A stretch of 64,000 nucleotides of DNA from Mesorhizobium sp. B1-1-8 (GTDB lineage: Bacteria; Pseudomonadota; Alphaproteobacteria; Rhizobiales; Rhizobiaceae): the NCBI RefSeq assembly GCF_006442795.2, contig NZ_CP083956.1, forward strand, positions 5,247,501 to 5,311,500, written 5' to 3'. Under the pieces are notes generated by a model. It ran no database searches. It worked only from the letters and a program-made list of their open reading frames with translations, and was not told where the DNA came from. Below, piece after piece: positions 34,855-43,813 of the stretch. The number at the start of each line of letters is the position of its first letter. Position 1 is the stretch's first letter. The translations under genes were made by a program, and so were the position numbers.

Positions 34855-36750
34855 ATGAATTCGCAATTTGATCTGCTGCGGATCGAGGATGTTGGCATCT
34901 CTTTTGCCATTATCGGGGGACCGTTGCATGCCGTCAGGCGCGCAAATCTTCGCGTCCTGCCCGGCAAGGTTACGGCGCTTGTGGGCGAGTCAGGCTCCGG
35001 AAAATCGGTTCTCAGCCAGGCAGTGATGGGCATTTTGCCGAACATAGCCCATGTTCGCGGCCGTATCCTGTTTTCCGATCCTGAAAAACCCGGCACGACG
35101 CAGGATATGCTGCAGATGCCGCGTGATGGCCCCGAAATCCGGGCGTTGCGAGGCAGCCGCATCGGCAAGATCTTTCAGGAGCCGATGACATCGCTGTCGC
35201 CGCTGCACACGATCGGCAACCAGGTCAGCGAATCCCTGCAGATTCATACGCTCATGGGTCGGGCGGAGCGCAAGGCGCGAACCGAGGAAATGCTCAGCCT
35301 TGTCGGCTTTCCCAATCCCAAGCGCGCCTATGACATGTATCCCTTTGAACTTTCGGGAGGACTGCGTCAACGCGCCATGATCGCCATGGCTCTTATCTGC
35401 CGGCCCGCCCTGTTGATCGCCGATGAGCCGACGACGGCGTTGGACGTCACCATCCAGGCGCAAATCCTGCAATTGCTGCGCAGGCTTCAGCTCCAGCTGA
35501 ACATGGCGATGCTGCTGATCACGCACGACCTCGGCGTGGTCGCCAATGTCGCCGACGAGGTGGTGGTCATGTATCATGGCGAGATCATGGAAGCGGGACC
35601 TGTCGAGGCGATATTCCGCCGGCCGGGTCACCCTTACCTGAAGGGCCTGATGGCTGCCGTTCCGCATTTCGACCTGAAGCCTGGCGAAAGGCTAAAGGCG
35701 CTCCGCGAGGTGCCGGTGAATGTCGGGAACCTGCTCGGCAAGCAGACGGCGCCCGCATCGAAGGGACCTGACGACATCCTGCTGTCGGTCAGGGATCTGA
35801 AGAAGACCTTCACCATCCGCAAATCCGGATGGTTCGGCGGGGATCATCAAACCTCTGTTCGCGCCGTGGACGGCGTGAGCTTCGATATCAGGCGGGGTGA
35901 GTGCCTGGGCCTGGTCGGCGAAAGCGGCTGTGGCAAAACCACCGTCAGCAAGATCCTCATGCGGGCTGTCACCCCTAACGGCGGGTCCGTGATCTTCAAC
36001 GGCCGCGATGGACCGATCGACGTTTTGGCGGGCGAGGGAGACGCCCTGCGCATGCTGCGCGCGAAAATCCAGATGGTCTTCCAGGATCCTGTTTCGTCGC
36101 TTTCACCTCGCATGACGGTGGAGAACATCCTGAGCGAGCCGCTGGAAATCCATCAACGTGGCAATGCCGCGTCCCGACTCGCCACGGTCAAGAGCCTGAT
36201 GCAGGCAATCGGGCTCGATCCGCGCTTCATCAAGCGTTATCCGCACAGTTTCTCCGGCGGGCAGCGTCAGCGTATCGGCATCGCACGCGCGCTGGCGCTG
36301 GGGCCTGAACTGCTGATCTGCGACGAGCCGGTTTCGGCGCTCGATGTCTCTGTCCAGGCGCAGATCCTCAACCTTCTGAAGGACCTGCAGAAGGAACTGG
36401 GCCTGACCTACCTGTTCATATCGCACAACCTGGCGGTGGTGGACTACATGGCGGACCGCATCGCGGTGATGTGCGGCGGGCGTATCGTCGAGCTTGCGCC
36501 GCGCGAAATTCTGCTCAGGAAACCGATCCACCCCTACACGCGCTCGCTGGTCGCCGCAGTGCCTTTCCCCGATCTCGACAGGCCGATGGATTTCAAGACG
36601 CTGAAGCTCGGCGGCGCTTCCGACACCAGCGCATGGGGACCGCAATTCCGCGACGAGGGTGACGAGGATGTGCTGTCGCCGCTCGATCTTGGCGGCGGCC
36701 ACCTCGTGCTGGCGCGACGTTCGGCCGATGTCAGCGAGCTGCGCCATTGA
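34855..36750 (+). CDS. Oligopeptide ABC transporter ATPase with two fused ATPase domains (YejF/DppDF-like)
   Basis: A 631-residue fusion of two complete ABC ATPase domains, each with the oligopeptide family C-terminal extension. Domain 1 has GESGSGKS near residue 45 and LSGGLRQR; domain 2 has GESGCGKT near residue 360 and FSGGQRQR, with DEP-x-x-ALDV Walker B/D-loops in both. It would power the inner-membrane permeases encoded downstream. Its last four bases overlap the substrate-binding-protein gene (TTGA). The fused arrangement is typical of YejF. The ATG at 34855 is chosen because the conserved domain begins soon after. Confidence 0.93.
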   Translation: MNSQFDLLRIEDVGISFAIIGGPLHAVRRANLRVLPGKVTALVGESGSGKSVLSQAVMGILPNIAHVRGRILFSDPEKPGTTQDMLQMPRDGPEIRALRGSRIGKIFQEPMTSLSPLHTIGNQVSESLQIHTLMGRAERKARTEEMLSLVGFPNPKRAYDMYPFELSGGLRQRAMIAMALICRPALLIADEPTTALDVTIQAQILQLLRRLQLQLNMAMLLITHDLGVVANVADEVVVMYHGEIMEAGPVEAIFRRPGHPYLKGLMAAVPHFDLKPGERLKALREVPVNVGNLLGKQTAPASKGPDDILLSVRDLKKTFTIRKSGWFGGDHQTSVRAVDGVSFDIRRGECLGLVGESGCGKTTVSKILMRAVTPNGGSVIFNGRDGPIDVLAGEGDALRMLRAKIQMVFQDPVSSLSPRMTVENILSEPLEIHQRGNAASRLATVKSLMQAIGLDPRFIKRYPHSFSGGQRQRIGIARALALGPELLICDEPVSALDVSVQAQILNLLKDLQKELGLTYLFISHNLAVVDYMADRIAVMCGGRIVELAPREILLRKPIHPYTRSLVAAVPFPDLDRPMDFKTLKLGGASDTSAWGPQFRDEGDEDVLSPLDLGGGHLVLARRSADVSELRH

Positions 36751-38645
36751 TCAGCCGGCGCACCATCCTTGGACTTATGGCTTCGGCATTTCTGCCGAGC
36801 ACGGTGCATGCCGGCGATCTGGAGCCGGAATTTCTTCAGCCCCAGCTGAAGGCCAGGGCGCTGCCGGCACTCGCCGACCGCTTGCCCAAGAGCCCGCGCG
36901 TGTTGAATCTCGCTGCAATGGGCCGGCAGCCCGGCCAGTATGGCGGCACGCTGCGCACGATCATTGGCAGCCAGAAAGATATCCGGATGATGACAATCTA
37001 CGGGTATGCTCGCCTGGTCGGCTACGACGAAAAGCTTAACTTGCACCCCGACATTCTCGAAAGTTTCGACGTAGCGGATGATCGCGTCTTCACTTTCAAG
37101 CTACGGGAAGGACATAAATGGTCCGACGGCAGCCTGCTGACGCCGGAGGATTTTCGCTATTGCTGGGAAGATGTCTGGCTGAACGATGAGCTTTCGCAAG
37201 GCGATCTCGCCCCTGCCCTGCTGGCGGATGGCAAGCCGCCACGCTTCGAGATCGTCGATCCGTCGACGGTCCGCTATAGTTGGGATGCGCCCAATCCCGA
37301 CTTCCTGCCCAAGCTCGCCGCGGCTTCGCCGCTATCGCTTGTTCTGCCGTCCGCCTATCTCAAGCAATTCCACAAGAAATACCAGGATCCGTTCCGGCTC
37401 GCCGGCCTGATGAAGGAGAACCGGGCCCGGAAATGGACGCTGCTGCATATCCGCATGTCGCGGCAGTATCGCCCGGAAAACCCGGATCTGCCGACGCTCG
37501 ATCCCTGGCAGAACCGGACCAAGCCGCCGGCTGAGCAGTTCGTCTTCGAGCGGAACCCGTTCTTTCATCGAATAGACGAGAATGGCCGGCAACTGCCCTA
37601 TGTTGACCGTATTGTCATGAATGTCAGCTCATCTGCGATCATTTCCGCCAAGACCGGTGCGGGCGAGAGCGATCTGCAAGGGATGGGAATTGACTTCACC
37701 GATTACGCCTTCCTGAAAGACGCGGAGAAGCGCTACCCGGTGAAGATGCATCTGTGGAAACGCACACAGGGTTCGCGGCTGGCGCTGCTGCCCAATCTGA
37801 ATTGCTCCGACCAGGTGTGGCGTGGCCTTCTTCGCGACGTGCGCGTGCGCCGCGCACTTTCGCTGGCTGTGGACAGGCGCGAGATCAATTTGGCCGTGTT
37901 CTACGGATTGGCGCAGGAAAGTGCCGATACGGTCTTGCCGGAGAGCCCGCTCTACCGGCCGGAATTCGCGAAGGCCTGGGTTGCCCACGATCCCGACCAG
38001 GCCAATGCCCTGCTCGACGAGGTCGGGCTTAAGGCACGTGACAATGATGGCCTGCGGATCCTTCCCGATGGACGCCCGGCGCAGATCATAGTGGAAACGG
38101 CCGGCGAAAGCACGCTGGAAACCGACGCGCTCGAACTCATCACCGATCACTGGCGCCAGATCGGCATTGCCCTGTTCATCCGGACTTCCCAGCGCGACAT
38201 CTTCCGCAGCCGCGCGCTTGGCGGCCAGATCATGATGTCGATGTGGTCGGGCATCGACAATGGCGTGGCGACCGCCGACATGAACCCGTACCAACTGGCT
38301 CCCACCGTCGACGACCAGCTGCAATGGCCGCTCTGGGGTGCCCACTACTTGTCGCATGGCACGGTCGGCGAGGCGCCCGACCTTCCGCCTGTGGTCGAGT
38401 TGATGGCTTTGCTCAAGCGCTGGAACGCATCGACCGCAGCCGCGGAGCGCGCCGAAATCTGGAATTCAATGCTGTCGATCTACACCGATCAGGTGTTTTC
38501 GATCGGCACGGTGAACGGAACGCATCAGCCGGTCCTGGCATCCTCGCGGCTGCGCAATCTGCCTGACAAGGCCCTCTACGGCTACGACCCGACTGCCTAT
38601 TTCGGTGTCTACATGCCGGACACATTCTGGCTGGGAGAGTCCTGA
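36747..38645 (+). CDS. Oligopeptide ABC transporter substrate-binding protein
   Basis: A 632-residue periplasmic binding protein of the SBP_bac_5 family. It begins at TTG 36747 with SRRTILGLMASAF, a signal peptide with a twin-arginine-like pattern and probable cleavage after VHA (residue 23). The family opening GGTLRTIIG and the segment FTFKLREGHKWSDG are clear. Its length is in the large YejA-like range. It lies second in the four-gene transporter operon, overlapping the ATPase gene and two bases before the first permease. Ligand is unknown. Confidence 0.92.
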   Translation: MISRRTILGLMASAFLPSTVHAGDLEPEFLQPQLKARALPALADRLPKSPRVLNLAAMGRQPGQYGGTLRTIIGSQKDIRMMTIYGYARLVGYDEKLNLHPDILESFDVADDRVFTFKLREGHKWSDGSLLTPEDFRYCWEDVWLNDELSQGDLAPALLADGKPPRFEIVDPSTVRYSWDAPNPDFLPKLAAASPLSLVLPSAYLKQFHKKYQDPFRLAGLMKENRARKWTLLHIRMSRQYRPENPDLPTLDPWQNRTKPPAEQFVFERNPFFHRIDENGRQLPYVDRIVMNVSSSAIISAKTGAGESDLQGMGIDFTDYAFLKDAEKRYPVKMHLWKRTQGSRLALLPNLNCSDQVWRGLLRDVRVRRALSLAVDRREINLAVFYGLAQESADTVLPESPLYRPEFAKAWVAHDPDQANALLDEVGLKARDNDGLRILPDGRPAQIIVETAGESTLETDALELITDHWRQIGIALFIRTSQRDIFRSRALGGQIMMSMWSGIDNGVATADMNPYQLAPTVDDQLQWPLWGAHYLSHGTVGEAPDLPPVVELMALLKRWNASTAAAERAEIWNSMLSIYTDQVFSIGTVNGTHQPVLASSRLRNLPDKALYGYDPTAYFGVYMPDTFWLGES

Positions 38646-38647
38646 GC

Positions 38648-39646
38648 GTGCTTCGATATATTGTCTGGCGCATTGCCGTTATGGTTCCAACGCTGCTGGT
38701 CATATCGGCGCTGGTGTTCACGATCATCGAGCTTCCCCCAGGCGACTATTTCGACAGCTATGTTGCCGAGCTTCGGGCCCAGGGCGAAGCGGTGGATTCC
38801 GATCGCATCCAGATGATGCGCAAGGAATATGGTTTCGACAAGCCGCCGGTCATCCGTTACTTCTACTGGGTCGGCGGGATGCTGCACGGCGATTTCGGCT
38901 ATTCCTTCGAATACGAGCTGCCGGTTCGCGATGTCATCGGGGACCGAATGTGGCTGACCGTGCTGGTTTCGTTCGTCACGATCATCGTCACCTGGCTCAT
39001 CGCCTTTCCGATCGGCATGTACTCCGCCACGCATCAATACAGCTGGGGCGACTACGGCCTGACTCTCTTCGGCCTTCTAGGCCTTGCCATTCCGAACTTC
39101 ATGCTGGCGCTGATCCTGATGTATTTCGCCAACATCTGGTTCGGCACGTCCATCGGCCATCTCATGGACCAGCAATATCTCGGCGAACCGATGAGCTGGG
39201 CCAAGGCGAAGTCGATCCTCGCCCACCTCTGGATCCCGGTCCTGATCATCGGCACCGGGGGCACGGCAAGCATGATCCGGCGGCTGCGCGCCAATCTGCT
39301 CGACGAGCTTCACAAGCAATATGTCGTTACCGCGCGCGCCAAAGGTCTTCATCCCTTCAAGACGCTGGTCAAATATCCGCTGCGCATGGCGCTCAATTTC
39401 TTCATTTCCGACATCGGCTCTATCCTGCCGGCCATCATCTCCGGCGCCGAAATCACGGCGATCGTGCTGTCTTTGGAAACGACCGGCCCGATGCTGATCA
39501 GGGCGCTGCAAAGCCAGGACATGTATCTGGCAGGGTCGTTCCTGATGTTCCTCGCCTTCCTGACGGTCATCGGCGTCCTGATTTCCGACCTGGCGCTGGC
39601 GCTGCTTGATCCGCGAATTCGTCTGCAGGGCGGCAGCACCAAATGA
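38648..39646 (+). CDS. Oligopeptide ABC transporter permease (DppB/YejB type)
   Basis: A 332-residue membrane protein with about six helices. It starts at GTG 38648 as MLRYIVWRIAVMVPTLLVIS, the standard first helix of DppB-like permeases, followed by PPGDYFDSY. The EAA loop that contacts the ATPase is near TARAKGLHPFKTLVKYPLR. The stop overlaps the next permease by four bases (ATGA). The protein is longer than the usual 306 residues by a loop near residues 160-200. Confidence 0.92.
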   Translation: MLRYIVWRIAVMVPTLLVISALVFTIIELPPGDYFDSYVAELRAQGEAVDSDRIQMMRKEYGFDKPPVIRYFYWVGGMLHGDFGYSFEYELPVRDVIGDRMWLTVLVSFVTIIVTWLIAFPIGMYSATHQYSWGDYGLTLFGLLGLAIPNFMLALILMYFANIWFGTSIGHLMDQQYLGEPMSWAKAKSILAHLWIPVLIIGTGGTASMIRRLRANLLDELHKQYVVTARAKGLHPFKTLVKYPLRMALNFFISDIGSILPAIISGAEITAIVLSLETTGPMLIRALQSQDMYLAGSFLMFLAFLTVIGVLISDLALALLDPRIRLQGGSTK

Positions 39647-40824
39647 ACACGCAATCGCCGCTGCCTGCTCCGGGTGCTCCGCTGCAACACTACGTTTCCA
39701 TCGCGCCCTTTGACCTGCAGTCGGTCGAGGCGATGACGGCGGAGCAGTCGAAGGTCTTTCAGGCGTCGCAGTTGCGGCTGATGTGGTGGAAATTCCGAAA
39801 GCACCGGCTTGCCGTTATATCCGGCATATTCCTGGCAGCGCTCTATTTCGGGATACTGATCTGCGAGTTCCTGGCGCCCTACAACCTGCACACGCGCAAT
39901 ATGGACTTCATCTATTCGCCGCCGCAGCGGGTGCACCTGTTCCACAACGGCCAGTTCGTCGGGCCGTTCGTCTATGGCCGCCAGATGACGCTGGATATGG
40001 ATACACTCAAGCGGAACTACATCGAGAAACAGGACGATGTTCAGCCGATCCGCTTCTTCTGCAAGGGCGACAGTTACCGGTTCTGGGGCCTGTTCGAAGG
40101 TGACAGGCATTTTGTCTGCCCAGCCGAAAACGGCCAGCTCTTTCTGGCGGGCACCGACAGGCTGGGGCGCGACGTGCTCTCGCGCATCATCTATGGCGCA
40201 CGCATTTCCCTGACGATCGGCCTCGTCGGCATCAGTTTCAGCTTCCTGCTCGGCATAGTCATCGGGGGGCTGGCCGGCTATCACGGCGGTATCTTCGACC
40301 TGATCGTCCAACGGATCATCGAAGTTCTGCAATCGATCCCCAGCATTCCGCTATGGCTGGCTCTGGCGGCGATCATGCCGATAACCTGGAGTCCGATCCT
40401 GATCTATTTCGGCATCACCGTCATCCTCGGGCTGCTCCACTGGACCGGACTGGCGCGGGCCGTGCGCTCGAAGCTCCTAGCCTTGCGCGAGGAGGATTAC
40501 GTTCTGGCCGCGCAATTGATGGGCGCCACCAGCAGCCGCATTATCCGGCGGCACCTCATTCCCGGCTTCATGTCGCATCTGATCGCGACGGCGACGATCT
40601 CCATACCCGGCATGATCCTGGGCGAGACGGCGCTGAGCTTCCTCGGGCTCGGCCTGAGGGCGCCGATAACCAGTTGGGGCATCCTGCTTACCGAGGCGCG
40701 CAGCGTCAGCGTGATCGCGTTCTATCCATGGCTGCTTTTGCCGATGCTCCCAGTCATTCTCGTCATCCTGGCGTTCAACTTCCTCGGCGACGGCTTGCGG
40801 GACGCCGCGGACCCCTACAAGTGA
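39643..40824 (+). CDS. Oligopeptide ABC transporter permease (DppC/YejE type)
   Basis: A 393-residue membrane protein with the N-terminal extension and first helix of DppC-like permeases (MWWKFRKHRLAVISG), an unusually long first periplasmic loop (about residues 85-165), then LAGTDRLGRDVLSRIIYGAR and the EAA loop AAQLMGATSSRIIRRHLIP. The long loop resembles YejE. It ends the operon of ATPase, binding protein and two permeases. Confidence 0.92.
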   Translation: MNTQSPLPAPGAPLQHYVSIAPFDLQSVEAMTAEQSKVFQASQLRLMWWKFRKHRLAVISGIFLAALYFGILICEFLAPYNLHTRNMDFIYSPPQRVHLFHNGQFVGPFVYGRQMTLDMDTLKRNYIEKQDDVQPIRFFCKGDSYRFWGLFEGDRHFVCPAENGQLFLAGTDRLGRDVLSRIIYGARISLTIGLVGISFSFLLGIVIGGLAGYHGGIFDLIVQRIIEVLQSIPSIPLWLALAAIMPITWSPILIYFGITVILGLLHWTGLARAVRSKLLALREEDYVLAAQLMGATSSRIIRRHLIPGFMSHLIATATISIPGMILGETALSFLGLGLRAPITSWGILLTEARSVSVIAFYPWLLLPMLPVILVILAFNFLGDGLRDAADPYK

Positions 40825-40970
40825 GATCGTTGTTCCGCCGCGCGGCCTGCCGACGACTCCACCCGAAATGACGCTTGTCGGCGGCCGGTTGCGTTATTGC
40901 AGGGTTCGTCGTTCGCCTCTATATGCGGCAAGCGCCGATCGGGCTGCTGGTTCAGGACGTACAATCGCAT

Positions 40971-41450
40971 ATGAGTCGCCTCGACAATTTCATCAGCCGG
41001 ATGACCGCACAGCGCGACATTCTCAATCAAATCTGCCCCGAGGTAGCGAAGATGGAGGGGCTTGTGCTCGAACTCGGCCTCGGCAATGGCAGGACGTTCC
41101 ACCATCTGCGGGAGCGCCTGCCCGGACGCCGGATCGTGGCGTTCGACCGTGAAGTTGGCGCGCATGCCAGCTCAATTCCCGAAGCTGAAAACCTCGTGCT
41201 CGGCGAAATACGCGAGACGGCCCGCAGGTTCATCGGCATCGACGCCGCTCTTGTTCATGCCGACATCGGCACCGGCTATGACGATCGCGATGCAGTGACC
41301 GCTACCTGGCTTCCCGATCTGATTGCGCGCCTGCTTCGCGTCGGCGGGTTCGCGGTCAGCGGCACGCCCCTCGATCATCCGCTGCTGCAATGCCTCCCGC
41401 CGCCGACTTCGGAGCCTGCCGACCGTTATTTCCTCTGCAGGCGCGTGTAA
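40971..41450 (+). CDS. Small SAM-dependent methyltransferase-like protein
   Basis: A protein of about 159 residues with a compact methyltransferase core. VLELGLGNGRTF is motif I, VAFDREVGAH is the strand-2 acidic segment, and ALVHADIGTG is the motif IV region; the C-terminal half of the fold is short. The ATG at 40971 starts the conserved part; the frame reaches back to 40875 without family residues. It follows the transporter operon by 146 bases and is convergent with the cyclase at 41509. Target unknown. Confidence 0.72.
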   Translation: MSRLDNFISRMTAQRDILNQICPEVAKMEGLVLELGLGNGRTFHHLRERLPGRRIVAFDREVGAHASSIPEAENLVLGEIRETARRFIGIDAALVHADIGTGYDDRDAVTATWLPDLIARLLRVGGFAVSGTPLDHPLLQCLPPPTSEPADRYFLCRRV

Positions 41451-41508
41451 GGGGCGGAGACGGCCCAAATCTTCAGGGGCCCAAGCCTTCTCTTCGTGGC
41501 CTGAGTCT

Positions 41509-42924
41509 TCAGGGGATCGTGTATACCGCTATCTCTCGCCCAATCCCACGCAGCGCCACCTCGTGGGGCACGGGCGTCAGCGCGTTCTTGTGCAACAGGT
41601 CGGCGGTGAGATTGTCGTCGACCACAGCGCGCGTAGCGAAAATCGCCTGTGCATTGGCAAGGTTCTGGACCCGCGAGGCAATGTTGACCGTCTGGCCGAA
41701 ATAGTCCTGTCGCTCGTTCATTGACACGGCAATGCAGGGGCCGGCATGGACTCCGATCTTGAGCAGCAGATCCTCGCGCCCGCTCTTTTCGTTGAGCGCA
41801 CGCATGGCTTCGCGAATCCTGAGGGCCGCGGCAATCGCACGATCAGGCGTCGCGAAGGTCGCCATCACCGCATCGCCGATCGTCTTGACTACCGCGCCCG
41901 CCTCGGCCGCGACGATCTCGTGCAGAACCTGGAAATGCTCGCGCACGAGATCGAAGGCCGAAAGGTCACCTACCCGCTCGTAAAGCGCGGTCGATCCGCG
42001 CAGATCGGTGAACAGGAAGGTCAGGCTGGTGATCTTCAGGCGCTGGTTGATGTCGAGCGTATCCGCGCGATAGAGATCGCGGAACGTCTGGTTGGTGAGC
42101 AGGCGCTTGGCGGTGAGGAAGGGCCGGCGATTGCCAAGCAAATCATGCAATCCCTTGCCGGCGATGAAGACCGTCGGCAGCACGCGGGTGTCGGTCCTGT
42201 TTTCCAGCGAAATGCGCAACGGGCCGGGCTGCATCTCCAGCGTCTGGCTCTGGACATGGTCGCGGTCGAAGACCAGGGAGAGGCTTCGGCGCTCCTTTGT
42301 CGGCTCGCCCTTCACGTCGATGAACTGCACCGAATGGGTGACCGGTTCGAAGACGATAATGAACTCGGACGGAAGCTGTATGGGCAGAACCGCCTTTTCA
42401 CCGGGCGCGAGCTCTATATCCTCCAGCGAGATCTCTTCCATCTTTTTCGCGAAATCCCCATCCGGCAGATCGACGCCGGACGCCCAGTAGATCTGGCGGA
42501 AATATTCCGTCAACGGCAGCTCGTGCGGATTATGGGCGGCAATCCTGCGTATACGGGGACTGACGGTGAATGTCACCTCGACCATCTCGTCGAGGTTCGG
42601 CGAATAACCTACGGCGCACAATGCGCAGGTGTATTCGTCCTTCTGCAGGGTCTTTAGCGTGGCGTTGGTGTCGAGCACGCCGCCGCAGCCAGGGCATAGA
42701 ACATTCCACGAGATATCGAAGATGCCCAACCGCGCGGCATGGAGAAAGGCGCTTATCACGCGCTCCTCGTCGAGGCCATGCCTGCTGGCGAAGGCCGGGG
42801 CATTGATGCGGCAAAGCTCGCGGTCCTCGCCCTCCGCGATGGTTCGCTCAATCGCGTCGATTGCCGACGGATCGACATCGGTCGATTGCCGCAGAAGCGA
42901 GAACAGATCTTGAGCTTCGTTCAT
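41509..42924 (-). CDS. Adenylate/guanylate cyclase with DUF5939 N-terminal domain
   Basis: A 471-residue protein. Residues 1-270 are a DUF5939 region containing the CPGCG and CALC cysteine pairs of a probable zinc ribbon; the class III cyclase domain covers about residues 295-470. Metal aspartates lie in FTDLRGST and TIGDAV, the lysine precedes TIGD, the adenine-position Asp is in RQDYFG, and TVNIASR supplies the Asn and Arg, so activity is expected, probably on ATP. The ATG at 42924 has GGAG eight bases upstream. It would act in the cytoplasm; its DUF5939 part may sense a ligand. Confidence 0.92.
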   Translation of the reverse strand: MNEAQDLFSLLRQSTDVDPSAIDAIERTIAEGEDRELCRINAPAFASRHGLDEERVISAFLHAARLGIFDISWNVLCPGCGGVLDTNATLKTLQKDEYTCALCAVGYSPNLDEMVEVTFTVSPRIRRIAAHNPHELPLTEYFRQIYWASGVDLPDGDFAKKMEEISLEDIELAPGEKAVLPIQLPSEFIIVFEPVTHSVQFIDVKGEPTKERRSLSLVFDRDHVQSQTLEMQPGPLRISLENRTDTRVLPTVFIAGKGLHDLLGNRRPFLTAKRLLTNQTFRDLYRADTLDINQRLKITSLTFLFTDLRGSTALYERVGDLSAFDLVREHFQVLHEIVAAEAGAVVKTIGDAVMATFATPDRAIAAALRIREAMRALNEKSGREDLLLKIGVHAGPCIAVSMNERQDYFGQTVNIASRVQNLANAQAIFATRAVVDDNLTADLLHKNALTPVPHEVALRGIGREIAVYTIP

Positions 42925-43141
42925 CGTGAAGGCTCCGGAAAATGCGCCATCAAGGCGTGTTGACCGGACCGCTCTTGGTCCGAGTGGCGCATTTTACTTC
43001 GAAACGGACCGTACGGCTATTCGAATAGCGAGCTGACGACGGCGCGATTTCCATTAGGGCATCATAGGTTGCAGAGACGGCTGGATTTTCAGGTGACGTC
43101 CGGTGCATCGTGCAGGACCGATTGTCTTCGCCGGGAATGCC

Positions 43142-43666
43142 ATGATCAGCACGACCTCGCCGTCCTCCGACAAGATCCAGCCGCATCTCCGAGCCGTCCG
43201 GCCAAGCGATGCGGAGGCGCTATGCGCTATCTTCAATATGCCGGGTTTCCGCTGGGGCACGTTCAGGATGCCCTTCGAGAGGGTGGAGCAGGTGGAGCGG
43301 CGCATCGCCAAGTCCGGCCAGGAGACCACCTGGATCGTCGCCGAATTGGGCGGCAAGGTCGTCGGCCATGGCAGCCTGGTCGTGCAGGGTTCGCCGCGCC
43401 GTTCGCATATCGGCGAGATCAATATCGGCCTTGACGACGCCTTTGTCGGCAAGGGCATCGGTTCTGCCATACTTGGCGCGCTGCTTGACGTGGCCGACAA
43501 TTGGCGGGCGCTAAAGCGGGTCGAATTGACCGTCTATGCCGACAACGAACCGGCCATCCGTCTCTACAAAAGCCACGGCTTCGAGGTCGAAGGTCGGCAT
43601 GTGAAGGCCGGTTTTACCGACGGGCAGTACCACGACCTCCTGAGCATGGCCCGGCTGCGGTTCTAA
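43142..43666 (+). CDS. GNAT-family N-acetyltransferase
   Basis: A protein of about 174 residues with the GNAT fold. The acetyl-CoA loop is VGKGIGSAIL, the preceding beta strand is EINIGLDDAF, and the C-terminal NEPAIRLYKSHGFEVEGR is typical of RimI/YhhY-like enzymes. The ATG at 43142 follows GGGAATG; the frame to 43103 adds residues without the fold. It stands alone and is followed by repeat A copy 2, which can form a terminator. Substrate unknown. Confidence 0.88.
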   Translation: MISTTSPSSDKIQPHLRAVRPSDAEALCAIFNMPGFRWGTFRMPFERVEQVERRIAKSGQETTWIVAELGGKVVGHGSLVVQGSPRRSHIGEINIGLDDAFVGKGIGSAILGALLDVADNWRALKRVELTVYADNEPAIRLYKSHGFEVEGRHVKAGFTDGQYHDLLSMARLRF

Positions 43667-43702
43667 GTTCCGCTGTTTCCCTTGGCGTTTGCACAACATG
43701 CG

Positions 43703-43803
43703 GCTAAAGCAGGTCGCGTGAAAAAGAATTCACGCGACCTGCTTTGATTTTTAAGCATGTCTTTATCCCGAAACCGCTGCACACTTTCGGGAGACATGCT
43801 TTA
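43703..43803. repeat. Palindromic intergenic repeat, family A, copy 2
   Basis: Second copy of the element at 24521-24628, with only a few substitutions and a slightly shorter spacer. It contains a perfect 15-pair hairpin (43708-43722 with 43729-43743) and the second palindrome at 43754-43800. It lies between the GNAT gene and the unrecognised gene at 43814, ending just ten bases before that gene's start codon. Confidence 0.85.
43708..43752 (+). terminator. Hairpin terminator formed by repeat A copy 2
   Basis: A perfect stem AGCAGGTCGCGTGAA with its complement, a six-base loop, then TTGATTTTTAAG. It lies 42 bases after the GNAT stop codon and has the form of a factor-independent terminator. 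Confidence 0.6.
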
Positions 43804-43813
43804 GACGGGAACA

